Source: Sipunculus nudus (taxonomy: Eukaryota; Annelida; Sipuncula; Golfingiida; Sipunculidae). Taken from it: a stretch of DNA of 64,000 bases. The notes under the pieces are model-generated. The model did no database searches and had not been told where the DNA came from. It saw only the letters and a program-made list of their open reading frames with translations. Shown piece after piece: positions 8,072 through 18,407 of this stretch. The position numbers and the translations under genes are program-made. Position 1 is the first letter of the stretch. Each line of letters opens with the position of its first letter. The stretch lies in NCBI GenBank assembly GCA_026874595.1, contig CM049317.1, positions 36,174,901-36,238,900 of the forward strand, in the 5' to 3' direction.

Positions 8072-9054
8072 TGGCCCACAACAACCAGCAGATCTTTCTC
8101 ACAAATGAGAAAAACAAGGCACAGTTCATCTCATTGTTGTGTCGCTACCTGCAAGATGATGGTAAAATTGTACATGTCAGCACGGGAGACGCTGACACCA
8201 AGATAGTTGCGTGTGCTCTTCAGTATGCAACACAGGGGAGAGAAGTCACCGTTGTAGCAGATGACACTGACCTGCTTGTTCTCTTGATGTACCACTGGAA
8301 TGAAGATATGGCAGATATATGTTTTAAGTCAGAGGCAAAATCGTCCGTGAAACAGAAGGCCAATAAATCATGGAAAATATGTGATCTTGTCAACAAGGCT
8401 GGCAAAACAGTCACAAAACACATATTGTTTCTTCATGCATGGACTGGTTGTGATACTACTTCTGCCACTTTTGGCCAGGGCAAAACTAGTTTGCTTTCAA
8501 AGATGAAAAAGTCCGAGGTAATACAGCAGATATCATGTATAATGGATGATCCTAAGATGTCACCAGATGAAATCGGCAAAGCTGGCATCCGATTGTTTGT
8601 GCTACTCTGTAGTGGCAGAGAAGGTGAGTCCTTGAACAGTCTGCGGTATGCTAAATTCATGGAAATGATTTCAACATGCAAAACCTCACTTGATCCCCAG
8701 AAACTACCACCTACAGAAAGAGCAGCACATTTTCACAGTTTACGGGTCCACCTGCAGGTGATGATTTGGAAGAAACTGAACAACAACGAACTGGACCCTG
8801 AGCACTGGGGATGGAAACTGTTAGGTAACAGCCTCACGCCACTGATGACGGATTTGGCTGAAGGACCAGACAGTATTCTTAAGTTTATAAGGTGCAAATG
8901 TAGACTGTCAACCAAAAACCCGTGCGGAACAATTGTCTGTTCATGCCGCAAAAATGGTCTCAAATGTGTTACTGCATGTGGAGATTGTAGAGGCGAAAGC
9001 TGTAGAAACGCCGAAAAGATCATAATAGAAGAAGAAAAAGAAGAAGACCAATAA
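8038..9054 (+). CDS. C-terminal part of the transposon protein: FEN/XPG-like nuclease remainder and Cys cluster (copy 1)
   Basis: 338 codons from the first ATG in this frame, which overlaps the end of the upstream frame by 34 bp. It continues the nuclease: STGDADTK (D51, D53), VVADDTDLLVLL (D75, D76, D78) and WTGCDTTSATFGQGK (D139), the order of acidic motifs expected in FEN/XPG proteins. Nine cysteines between residues 286 and 322 (CKC...C...CSC...C...C..C...C) form a probable zinc module, followed by an acidic tail. The shift between frames fits one extra AT/TA in the ATATATATA run at 8046-8054, so this is probably the 3' part of one original gene. An independent protein starting at 8038 is less likely, because the nuclease would lack its first two segments. 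The stop TAA overlaps an AATAAA (9050-9055). Confidence 0.75.
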   Translation: MCGYIYLNESMMAHNNQQIFLTNEKNKAQFISLLCRYLQDDGKIVHVSTGDADTKIVACALQYATQGREVTVVADDTDLLVLLMYHWNEDMADICFKSEAKSSVKQKANKSWKICDLVNKAGKTVTKHILFLHAWTGCDTTSATFGQGKTSLLSKMKKSEVIQQISCIMDDPKMSPDEIGKAGIRLFVLLCSGREGESLNSLRYAKFMEMISTCKTSLDPQKLPPTERAAHFHSLRVHLQVMIWKKLNNNELDPEHWGWKLLGNSLTPLMTDLAEGPDSILKFIRCKCRLSTKNPCGTIVCSCRKNGLKCVTACGDCRGESCRNAEKIIIEEEKEEDQ

Positions 9055-9055
9055 A
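9050..9055 (+). promoter_or_regulatory. AATAAA overlapping the stop codon (copy 1)
   Basis: The canonical hexamer contains the stop codon of the second frame. It may be the polyadenylation signal of the element mRNA; no downstream GT-rich element was established. Confidence 0.45.
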
Positions 9056-10206
9056 TATTTCCGTATATGATAGATTAACCATAAATACGTGTTCCCATAT
9101 GCACGTAAAGGAAGGCAAAGCTGGATAGCCATAATTTCTTATTGTTAATTCCATGCAGAGACCAGTGTTGGTTGACAAATGGTCAGCAGTTGGAAGGGCT
9201 CTTGTTTCTAAACCAATAGCTTACCCGTGTTTCTTGATTCTGTAAGATTATAGACTGGAAACCCAAGGTAACATAAACTTATATCAATAGGATGATGCGA
9301 AACTTGCATATTCCAAGAGGGGTGAATTCTAGTTAAGATTAGTTAAGTAAACGAAAAAAAGGGGCGATCGTCTCCGCAAAAAAATATCATTACAAGTTGG
9401 TTATATATGTTCATACTGTAAATGTGTTACCATTTATTCCATATAAACCCACTCGACAACCCAATTTATTGGCTTTTTACATTAATCACGTTATGATAAT
9501 CATCAAATTTGCTGATTGAATTCGACGGTTTCAGTGACAAAAGGTGTGCAAGATTACAGCTACAATAAATAAAATGTTCACATATTTTGAAAACGGACAG
9601 ATTATAGGAGGAATCAAGTGTAAAATAATTTGTATATGAATTTGGCATACCAAACATTCCAAACGTAATTTAAACAGATCACTCTTAATTTTTTTAAATG
9701 ACTCAAATATTTTATATTTAAATATTTAGAATATTTGACAATTCTAATGGATGTAGCACACTTGTAGATGTAGCGCAATAATGTTTACTCATAAAATACT
9801 GCGTTTCACAGAAAATGTAAAGAAAACGCAAAATACAAGCATTTTAAAATTTAACAAAAATTTAAATTTAAATTTTATAATTCACAAATATAGCATTAAA
9901 TATAGCATGACCATTGATTCTGATGTTTTCAGCAGAACTAAATTATATTATAGGGAAGTTTCAGTGTCCTTCATCAAATACATAAAACAATTTTTTCCAT
10001 ATAAATAATTTTCACTTATTTTTAATTTTAATTTTAAATTAGAATTATTCAAAAAAATTCAGAAGCCAATCCAAATGAACTCTTCACGCCAAAGACGTCT
10101 CATATTGCCTATGGCATGTTATATGAGATTTTAATTTGAAGTCAGGTATCTTAAATCACAAAATAGGAACTTTATATGCAAATTTTTTATTTGAAAATTT
10201 TTCAAA
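9055..10206. other. Element 3' noncoding region (copy 1)
   Basis: About 1.15 kb of AT-rich DNA between the coding frames and the right inverted repeat, with A/T-only tracts around 9690-9740 and 9840-9880. The short frames here lack recognisable features. Confidence 0.6.
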
Positions 10207-10351
10207 TTTCAAACTGTTTTAAAATATTTTCCCCAAAGCGGATTTTAGCGGATTTTTGATATGTAATTCTGCAGACACTGGCGCTTCAAATGACACCAAA
10301 ATAAGCTTTCTACCATTTTTTTCCACGTGGAACCCTCCAACGACCCGACTA
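10207..10351 (-). repeat. Right terminal inverted repeat (copy 1)
   Basis: Reverse complement of the left end with scattered mismatches. The mirrored AGCGGATTTT pair is at 10237-10246 and 10247-10256. The last base before the GTA duplication is 10351. Confidence 0.88.
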
Positions 10352-10354
10352 GTA
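10352..10354. repeat. Target-site duplication GTA, right (copy 1)
   Basis: Partner of 3482-3484. The unit sequence resumes directly with GCCGAATGG. Confidence 0.9.
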
Positions 10355-10666
10355 GCCGAATGGGGACCAACTTTATAAAGTGGGCTTATATTTGGCGTAT
10401 GACACATTTTTTTTTACTGTGGCGCCATCCACGTATTCACCCGCGTGGTTTTCTTTTCCGTCTGCTATGTCTGCTTGGTATCATACAACTTTGTCCGCTG
10501 GTATTTTTAGCAATATTGATCAAGCAAACCTTAGTACCTGTCACAGGTTTATATTTATACTGGGTTAACGGCACCACATAATTGAGTGTATGTTCTTTTT
10601 GGAAAGAAAAATAAAAGTATGAAAACTGACAGAATTGGGATGTATTAAGATATTTAAAAAAATCCC

Positions 10667-10738
10667 TGGAGATGCCGGGGATTGAACCCGGGGCCTCAGA
10701 CATGCGAAGCGTGCGCTCTACCACTGAGCTACATCCCC
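10667..10738 (-). tRNA. tRNA-Ala(CGC), one anticodon-stem mismatch
   Basis: U3 copy. G41 is changed to C, giving a C29:C41 mismatch in the anticodon stem. Otherwise intact. Confidence 0.88.
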
Positions 10739-10981
10739 ACCTACTTAGCATTGCAAATGACACTTTCAGCTTGAATTTGAATGTTCCGTTTCCAAAACGT
10801 AAATACGAATCTAGTATATATTTAACAGGAGTGTTGCGTAATTCATGATCCAGAACGGATATTTTCTGGCGTACATACATTGTCATCGTTTTTATCTTAC
10901 TGGCGTGACACTAAGCAGGTTGTATTGGCCAAAAAATGGGATTTTCATGGAAGGCGGAGAGAATAACAAATCAAAAGAACA

Positions 10982-11053
10982 TGGAGATGCCGGGGATTGA
11001 ACCCGGGGCCTCACACATGCAAAGCGTGCTCTCTACCACTGAGCTACATCCCC
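10982..11053 (-). tRNA. tRNA-Ala(TGC), D-stem variant
   Basis: U3 copy. C25 is changed to A, which breaks the G10:C25 pair. The same change is in the U26 and U27 copies, so it is inherited. Confidence 0.87.
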
Positions 11054-11058
11054 AGGAA

Positions 11059-11140
11059 CGACGATGATGGGATTCGAACCCACGCGGGCAGAGCCCATTG
11101 GATTAGCAGTCCAACGCCTTAACCACTCGGCCACCTCGTC
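11059..11140 (-). tRNA. tRNA-Ser(GCT), acceptor mismatch
   Basis: U3 copy. C67 is changed to A (G6:A67 mismatch in the acceptor stem). Confidence 0.87.
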
Positions 11141-11243
11141 AGATATTTGCCCAGTGGTTAGTGAACAAACAGTGATGCCAAATAAAACGACTGGTTTAAG
11201 ATTTGTAAATCAATGCATCTATTGGATCCCATATTAAACGTAA

Positions 11244-11333
11244 CCCGTGATAGCTTAGTTGGTTGAGCGGAGGACTGTAGTGGCGACATGGGCAGCTATC
11301 CTTAGGTCACCGGTTCGATTCCGGTTCGCGGGA
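11244..11333 (+). tRNA. tRNA-Tyr(GTA) with intron, D-arm variant
   Basis: U3 copy with the D-arm GCTTAGTTGGTTGAGC in place of GCTCAGCTGGTAGAGC. One D-stem pair becomes U:G. The intron is unchanged. Confidence 0.92.
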
Positions 11334-12575
11334 ACTTTTTCATCAGTGTCGGCATCATTGTAGCAAGTGTTTCCATTTATTTTACACACGTCTTTTAAGC
11401 TCATACGTCTCTGTTCATTCCGGTGTGAGATCTTTAGTTTTTTTCACGATGGGAACCCAAAATACTTTAACACTGTCAAAATTTCGGGAGCGGCCGGAAT
11501 TTTTTTCAGGGTTCTTTGTAATGATCTGCGCCCTTAAACTGGTTCTTTCTATCAATACGTTTGTGCGTCTTGCGCAGAATACGTAAAGCCGCTTTAAGAG
11601 GCAATATTAACCGGTACATTATGCTCTAGCCTCATTTTTAGTAATGATGAACAAAAGAGAATTAGTTTATTGTCTACACCCGCCACCCGCTCGTGACCCG
11701 TCTCTCAGCCGGCGTGTTCTTGGAATTTCGGCGCCAACTGCCTGTTTTCAACATAATGTTTGCCTTTGTTATGTAAACAGGCATGTTTGACAATTTGTAT
11801 ATTACTTTGTTCGTAGAGATTTCGAGCAACCATGTCTGATGGAATATGAGGATCAGGCACATGTTTGTTTATTCTGTAGTGTTTGATACTTTTCATCAAC
11901 GTTCTTTCAGCTAATATGTTTCTGTCTACTGCCTGAGAACAGATTTGATTCGCATCACCAAATTTTTTTTTGGCAATACTAATGAAAAATATTCATGACA
12001 TGCCAATGTTTCGATCGGAGGCCGCCGCCGAGAAACAAAAAGCAACCGTATTCTTAACAGGAAATTTATTCATTCAGAGGAACGTCGGAATCCACAAGCA
12101 TGTAAGAGCCAGTAATACTGGCTAAGTGAGAAAGCAGAAGAAGCAGCGGCTTAAATAAATAGCGGCTATAAATGAACATAGCTATAACAACATACACCGA
12201 AGACCTGAGCACTCTAAAAGATACTCCAGCTGACGGTAGTAAATTACTTAGTGATTTCCTGTGAGGAGTAGCCGAATGGGGACCAACTTTACAAAGTGGG
12301 CTTATATTTGGCGTATGACACATTTTTTTTTACGCCATCCACGTATTCACCCGCGTGGTTTTCTTTTCCGTCTGCTATGTCTGCTTGGTATCATACAACC
12401 ATGTCCGCTGGTATTTTTAGCAATATTGATCAAGCAAACCTTAGTACCTGTCACAGGTTTATATTTATACTGGGTTAACGGCACCACATAATTGAGTGTA
12501 TGTTCTTTTTGAAAGAAAAATAAAGTATGAAAACTGACAGAATTGGGATGTATTAAGATATTTAAAAAAAAAACT

Positions 12576-12647
12576 TGGAGATGCCGGGGATTGAACCCGG
12601 GGCCTCACACATGCAAAGCGTGCGCTCTACCACTGAGCTACATCCCC
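12576..12647 (-). tRNA. tRNA-Ala(TGC), product of Ala-Ala recombination
   Basis: The only Ala gene of U4. Its 3' flank (a run of nine A on plus) is that of Ala(CGC), while its 5' flank is the Ser-linked side of Ala(TGC). It is therefore a recombinant that kept anticodon TGC and gained the long terminator. Confidence 0.95.
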
Positions 12648-12652
12648 AGGAA

Positions 12653-12734
12653 CGACGAGAATGGGATTCGAACACACGCGGGCAGAGCCCATTGGATTAG
12701 CAGTCCAACGCCTTAACCACTCGGCCACCTCGTC
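12653..12734 (-). tRNA. tRNA-Ser(GCT), T-stem mismatch
   Basis: U4 copy. G52 to T gives a mismatch with C62, and C66 to T leaves a G:U pair in the acceptor. Confidence 0.83.
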
Positions 12735-12843
12735 AGATATTTGCCCAGTGGTTAGTGACCAAACAGTGATGCCAAATAAAACGACTGGTTTAAGATTTGT
12801 AAATCAATGCCTCTATTGGATCCCATATTACTGGTAAACGTAA

Positions 12844-12922
12844 CCCGTGATAGCTCAGCTGGTAGAGCGGAGGACTGTAGTGGCGACATGGGCAGCTATC
12901 CTTAGGTCACCGGTTCGCGGGA
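12844..12922 (+). pseudogene. tRNA-Tyr pseudogene, T-arm deleted
   Basis: U4 copy, 79 nt. An 11-bp deletion between two GGTTCG repeats removes the T-loop and one side of the T-stem, so the B box is destroyed. It should be neither transcribed nor folded normally. The 5' half and intron are intact. Confidence 0.92.
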
Positions 12923-14172
12923 ACTTTTTCATCAGTGTCGGCATCATTGTAGCAAATGTTTCCATTTATTTTACACACGTCTTTTAAGCTCATACGTCTC
13001 TGTTCATTCCGGCGTGAGATCTTTAGTTTTTTTCACGATGGGAACCCAAAATACTTTAACACTGTCAAAATTTCGGCAGCGGCCGGCATTTATTTCAAGG
13101 TTCTTTGTAATGATCTGCGGCCTTCAACTGGTTCTCCCTATCAATATGTTTGTGCGTCTTGCTCAGAAAACGTAAAGCCGCTTCAAGAGGCAATATTAAC
13201 CGGTACATTAAGCTCTAGCCCCATATTTAGTAATGGTGAACAAAAGAGAATTAGTTTATTGTCTACACCCGCCACCCGCTCGTGACCCGTCTCTCTCAGC
13301 CGGTGTGTTCTTGGAATTTCGGCGCCAACTGCCTGTTTTCAACATAATGTTTGCCTTTGTTATGTAAACAGGCATGTTTGACAATTTGTATATTACTTTG
13401 TTCGTAGAGATGTGGAGCAACCATGTCTGATGGAATATGAGGATCAGGCACATGTTTGTTTATTCTGTAGTGTTTGATACTTTTCATCAACGTTCTTTCA
13501 GCTCATATGTTTCTGTTCACTGCCTGAGAACAGATTTGATTCGCATCACAAAAATATTTTTTTGGCAATACTAATGAAAAATATTCGTGACATGCCAATG
13601 TTTCGATCGGAGGCCGCCGCCTAGAAACAAAAAGCAACCGTATTCTTAACAGGAAATTTACTCATTCAGAGGAACGTCGGAATCCACAAGCATGTAAGAG
13701 CCAGTAATACTGGCTAAGTGAGAAAGCAGAAGAAGCAGCGGCTTAAATAAATAGCGGCTATAAATGAACATAGCTATAACAACATACACCGAAGACCTGA
13801 GCACTCTAAAAGATACTCCAGCTGACGGTAGTAAATTACTTAGTGATTTGCTGTGAGAAGTAGCCGAATGGGGACCAACTTTACAAAGTGGGCTTATATT
13901 TGGCGTTTGACACATTTTTTTTACTGTGGCGCCATCTACGTATTCACCCGCGTGGTTTTCTTTTCCGTCTGCTATGTCTGCTTGGTATCATACAACTTTG
14001 GTCGCTGGTATTTTTAGCAATATTGATCAAGCAAACCTTAGTACCTGTCACAGGTTTATATTTATACTGGGTTAACGGCACCACATAATTGAGTGTATGT
14101 TCTTTTTGGAAAGAAAAATAAAAGTATGAAAACTGACAGAATTGGGATGTATTAAGATATTTAAAAAATCCC

Positions 14173-14244
14173 TGGAGATGCCGGGGATTGAACTCGGGGC
14201 CTAACACATGCGAAGCGTGCGCTCTACCACTGAGCTACATCCCC
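14173..14244 (-). tRNA. tRNA-Ala(CGC), two stem mismatches
   Basis: U5 copy. G52 to A (A:C in the T-stem, also inside the B box) and G43 to T (C27:U43 in the anticodon stem). Function is doubtful. Confidence 0.75.
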
Positions 14245-14484
14245 ACCTACTTAGCATTGCAAATGACACTTTCAGCTTGAATTCGAATGTTCCGTTTCCA
14301 AAACATAAATACGAATCTAGTATATATTTAACAGGAGTGTTGCGTAATTCATGATCCAGAACGGATATTTTCTGGCGTACATATCTCATCGATTTTATCT
14401 TACTGGCGTGACACTAAGCAGGTTGTATTGGCCAAAAAATGGGATTTTCATGGAAGGCGGAGAGAATAACAAATCAAAAGAACA

Positions 14485-14558
14485 TGGAGATGCCGGGGAT
14501 TGAACCCGGGGCCTCACACATGCAAAGCGTGCGCTCTACCACTGAGCTACAGTTCCCC
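14485..14558 (-). tRNA. tRNA-Ala(TGC), damaged acceptor (2-nt insertion)
   Basis: U5 copy, 74 nt. The 5' end reads GGGGAACTG where GGGGATG is normal, so only five acceptor pairs remain. Internal promoters are intact, so it may be transcribed as part of the Ser-Ala pair but mature poorly. Confidence 0.7.
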
Positions 14559-14563
14559 AGGAA

Positions 14564-14645
14564 CGACGAGGATGGGATTCGAACCAACGCGGGCAGAGCC
14601 CATTGGAGTAGCAGTCCAATGCCTTAACCACTCGGCCACCTCGTC
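14564..14645 (-). tRNA. tRNA-Ser(GCT), variant anticodon loop and T-stem
   Basis: U5 copy. A38 to C in the anticodon loop, G51 to T in the T-stem (mismatch with C63) and G26 to A. Confidence 0.78.
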
Positions 14646-14754
14646 AGATATTTGCCCAGTGGTTAGTGAACAAACGGTGATGCCAAATAAAACGACTGGT
14701 TTAAGATTTGTAAATCAATGCCTCTATTGGATCCCATATTACTGGTAAAAGTAA

Positions 14755-14844
14755 CCCGTGATAGCTCAGCTGGTAGAGCGGAGGACTGTAGTGGCGACAT
14801 GGGCAGCTATCCTTAGGTCACCGGTTCGATTCCGGTTCGCGGGA
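14755..14844 (+). tRNA. tRNA-Tyr(GTA) with intron
   Basis: U5 copy, intact. Preceded by AAAAGTAA rather than AAACGTAA, as in U6. Confidence 0.97.
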
Positions 14845-16092
14845 ACTTTTTCATCAGTGTCGGCATCATTGTAGCAAGTGTTTCCATTTATTTTACACAC
14901 GTCTTTTAAGCTCATACGTCTCTGTTCATTCCGGTGTGAGATCTTTAGTTTTTTTCACGATGGGAACCCAAAATACTTTAACACTGTCAAAATTTCGGGA
15001 GCGGCCGGCATTTATTTCAAGGTTCTTTGTAATGATCTGCGCCCTTAAACTGGTTCTCCCTATCAATATGTTTGTGCGTCTTGCTCAGAAAACGTAAAGC
15101 CACTTCAAGAGGCAATATTAACCGGTACATTATGCTCTAGCCCCATTTTTAGTAATGATGAACAAAAGAGAATTAGTTTATTGTCCACACCCGCCACCCG
15201 CTCGTGACCCGTCTCTCAGCCGGCGTGTTCTTGGAATTTCGGCGCCAACTGCCTGTTTTCAACATAATGTTTGCCTTTGTTATGTAAACAGGCATGTTTG
15301 ACAATTTGTATATAACTTTGTTCGTAGAGATTTCGAGCAACCATGTCTGATGGAATATGAGGGTCAGGCACATGTTTGTTTATTCTGTAGTGCTTGATAC
15401 TTTTCATCAACGTTCTTTCAGCTAATGTGTTTCTGTTCACTGCCTGAGAACAGATTTGATTCGCATCACCAAATTTTTTTTTGGCAATACTAATGAAAAA
15501 TATTCATGACATGCCAATGTTTCGATCGGAGGCCGCCGCCGAGAAACAAAAAGCAACCGTATTCTTAACAGGAAATTTATTCATTCAGAGGAACGTCGGA
15601 ATCCACAAGCATGTAAGAGCCAGTAATACTGGCTAAGTGAGAAATCAGAAGAAGCAGCGGCTTAAATAAATAGCGGCTATAAATGAACATAGGTATAACA
15701 ACATACACCGAAGACCTGAGCACTCTAAAAGATACTCCAGCATACGGTAGTAAATTACTTAGTGATTTGCTGTGAGGAGTAGCCGAATGGGGACCAACTT
15801 TACAAAGTGGGCTTATATTTGGCGTATGACACATTTTTTTTTACTGTGGCGCCATCCAAGTATTCACCCGCGTGGTTTTCTTTTCCGTCTGCTATGTCTG
15901 CTTGGTATCATACAACTTTGTCCGCTGGTATTTTTAGCAATATTGATCAAGCAAACCTTAGTACCTGTCACAGGTTTATATTTATACTGGGTTAACGGCA
16001 CCACATAATTGAGTGTATGTTCTTTTTGGAAAGAAAAATAAAAGTATGAAAACTGACAGAATTGGGATGTATTAAGATATATAAAAAATCCT

Positions 16093-16164
16093 TGGAGATG
16101 CCGGGGATTGAACTCGGGGCCTAACACATGCGAAGCGTGCGCTCTACCACTGAGCTACATCCCC
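16093..16164 (-). tRNA. tRNA-Ala(CGC), two stem mismatches
   Basis: U6 copy with the same G52A and G43T changes as U5. Confidence 0.75.
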
Positions 16165-16407
16165 ACCTACTTAGCATTGCAAATGACACTTTCAGCTTGA
16201 ATTCGAATGTTCCGTTTCCAAAACATAAATACGAATCTAGTATATATTTAACAGGAGTGTTGCGTAATTCATGATCCAGAACGGATATTTTCTGGCGTAC
16301 ATACATTCTCATCGATTTTATCTTACTGGCGTGACACTAAGCAGGTTGTATTGGCCAAAAAATGGGATTTTCATGGAAAGCGGAGAGAATAACAAATCAA
16401 AAGAACA

Positions 16408-16481
16408 TGGAGATGCCGGGGATTGAACCCGGGGCCTCACACATGCAAAGCGTGCGCTCTACCACTGAGCTACAGTTCCCC
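16408..16481 (-). tRNA. tRNA-Ala(TGC), damaged acceptor (2-nt insertion)
   Basis: U6 copy with the same GGGGAACTG 5' end as U5. Confidence 0.7.
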
Positions 16482-16486
16482 AGGAA

Positions 16487-16568
16487 CGACGAGGATGGGA
16501 TTCGAAACAACGCGGGCAGAGCCCATTGGATTAGCAGTCCAATGCCTTAACCACTCGGCCACCTCGTC
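16487..16568 (-). tRNA. tRNA-Ser(GCT), two T-stem mismatches
   Basis: U6 copy. G51T and G53T break two T-stem pairs and alter the B box. The anticodon loop is normal here, unlike U5. Confidence 0.72.
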
Positions 16569-16677
16569 AGATATTTGCCCAGTGGTTAGTGAACAAACGG
16601 TGATGCCAAATAAAACGACTGGTTTAAGATTTGTAAATCAATGCCTCTATTGGATCCCATATTACTGGTAAAAGTAA

Positions 16678-16767
16678 CCCGTGATAGCTCAGCTGGTAGA
16701 GCGGAGGACTGTAGTGGCGACATGGGCAGCTATCCTTAGGTCACCGGTTCGATTCCGGTTCGCGGGA
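16678..16767 (+). tRNA. tRNA-Tyr(GTA) with intron
   Basis: U6 copy, intact. Confidence 0.97.
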
Positions 16768-18016
16768 ACTTTTTCATCAGTGTCGGCATCATTGTAGCAA
16801 GTGTTTCCATTTATTTTACACACGTCTTTTAAGCTCATACGTCTCTGTTCATTCCGGTGTGAGATCTTTAGTTTTTTCACGATGGGAACCCAAAATACTT
16901 TAACACTGTCAAAATTTCGGGAGCGGCCGGCATTTATTTCAAGGTTCTTTGTAATGATCTGCGCCCTTAAACTGGTTCTCCCTATCAATATGTTTGTGCG
17001 TCTTGCTCAGAAAACGTAAAGCCACTTCAAGAGGCAATATTAACCGGTTCATTAAGCTCTTGCCCCATATTTAGTAATGATGAACAAAAGAGAATTAGTT
17101 TATTGTCTACACCCGACACCCGCTCGTGACCCGTCTCTCTCAGCCGGTGTGTTCTTGGAATTTCGGCGCCAACTGCCTGTTTTCAACATAATGTTTGCCT
17201 TTGTTAAATAAACAGGCATGTTTGACAATTTGTATATTACTTTGTTCGTAGAGATGTCGAGCAACCATGTCTGATGGAATATGAGGATCAGGCACATGTT
17301 TGTTTATTCTGTAGTGTTTGATACTTTTCATCAACGTTCTTTCAGCTCATATGTTTCTGTTCACTTCCTGAGAACAGATTTGATTCGCATCACCCAAATT
17401 TTTTTTGGCATGCTAATGAAAAATATGCGTGACATGCCAATGTTTCGATCGGAAGCCGCCGCCCAGAAACAAAAAGCAACCGTATTCTTAACAGGAAATT
17501 TACTCATTCAGAGGAACGTCGGAATCCACAAGCATGTAAGAGCCAGTAATACTGGCTAAGTGAGAAAGCAGAAGAAGCAGCGGCTTAAATAAATGGCGGC
17601 TATAAATGAACATAGCTATAACAACATACACCGAAGACCTGAGCACTCTAAAAGATACTCCAGCATACGGTAGTAAATTACTTAGTGATTTGCTGTGAGG
17701 AGTAGCCGAATGGGGACCAACTTTACAAAGTGGGCTTATATTTGGCGTATGACACATTTTTTTTTACTGTGGCGCCATCCACGTATTCACCCGCGTGGTT
17801 TTCTTTTCCGTCTGCTATGTCTGCTTGGTATCATACAACTTTGTCCGCTGGTATTTTTAGCAATATTGATCAAGCAAACCTTAGTACCTGTCACAGGTTT
17901 ATATTTATACTGGGTTAACGGCACCACATAATTGAGTGTATGTTCTTTTTGGAAAGAAAAATAAAAGTATGAAAACGGACTGAATTGGGATGTATTAAGA
18001 TATTTTATAAAATCCC

Positions 18017-18088
18017 TGGAGATGCCGGGGATTGAACCCGGGGCCTCACACATGCGAAGCGTGCGCTCTACCACTTAGCTACATCCCC
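18017..18088 (-). tRNA. tRNA-Ala(CGC), D-stem mismatch
   Basis: U7 copy. C13 to A opposes G22. Confidence 0.87.
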
Positions 18089-18330
18089 ACCTACTTAGCA
18101 TTGCAAATGACACTTTCACCTTGAATTTGAATGTTCCGTTTCCAAAACATAAATACGAATCTAGTATATATTTAACAGGAGTGTTGCGTAATTCATGATC
18201 CAGAACGGATATTTTCTGGCGTACATACATTATCATCGTTTTTATCTTACTGGCGTACCACTAAGCAGGTTGTATTGGCCAAAAAATGGGATTTTCATGG
18301 AAGCGGAGAGAATAACAAATCAAAAGAAAA

Positions 18331-18402
18331 TGGAGTTGCCGGGGATTGAACCCGGGGCCTCACACATGCAAAGCGTGCGCTCTACCACTGAGCTACATCC
18401 CC
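18331..18402 (-). tRNA. tRNA-Ala(TGC), acceptor mismatch
   Basis: U7 copy. T68 to A gives A5:A68. G3:U70 is kept. Confidence 0.87.
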
Positions 18403-18407
18403 AGGAA

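Larger units (their letters stand above)
3485..10351 (+). mobile_element. Academ-like DNA transposon, copy 1
   Basis: The ends are exact by comparison with uninterrupted units. The element is 6,867 bp, begins TAGTCGGGTCGTTG, ends with its reverse complement CAACGACCCGACTA, and is flanked by GTA. The inverted repeats extend imperfectly for about 150 bp. It carries two overlapping plus-strand frames: a transposase with the start of a FEN/XPG-like nuclease, and the remainder of the nuclease with a cysteine cluster. A 3-bp TSD, long TIRs, a DDE-type core and an XPG-like domain match what I recall of the XPG-bearing lineage of Academ. The protein architecture is common in marine invertebrates. The assignment to Academ is inference; that it is a TIR transposon is seen directly. 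Confidence 0.9.
1875..10666. repeat. tDNA unit U2, interrupted by transposon copy 1
   Basis: Without the 6,867-bp element and one copy of the GTA duplication the unit would be 1,922 bp. The spacer runs from 2548 to 3484 and resumes at 10352. The flank after the element carries small differences (for example CTTTATAAAG near 10371) not seen in most other units. Confidence 0.95.
10667..12575. repeat. tDNA unit U3
   Basis: 1,909 bp. It shares private variants with U26 and U27, the units after transposon copy 2: CATCTATTGG in place of CCTCTATTGG and loss of CTGGTA before Tyr. The spacer is 11334-12575. Confidence 0.95.
12576..14172. repeat. tDNA unit U4 (collapsed Ala pair, broken Tyr)
   Basis: 1,597 bp. 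The two Ala genes and the DNA between them are reduced to one gene. The spacer (12923-14172) belongs to the diverged type also found in U6 and U10, with a TCTCTCTCAGCCGGTGTG variant near 13291 and GCTCATATG near 13500. Confidence 0.95.
14173..16092. repeat. tDNA unit U5
   Basis: 1,920 bp. It shares two lesions in Ala(CGC) and the acceptor insertion in Ala(TGC) with U6, so the two are recent copies of one damaged unit. The spacer is 14845-16092. Confidence 0.95.
16093..18016. repeat. tDNA unit U6 (diverged spacer type)
   Basis: 1,924 bp. The gene half matches U5 but the spacer (16768-18016) is of the U4/U10 type, so this unit is a recombinant. The inner stem of the long spacer hairpin is altered (TTAAAT). 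Confidence 0.95.
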
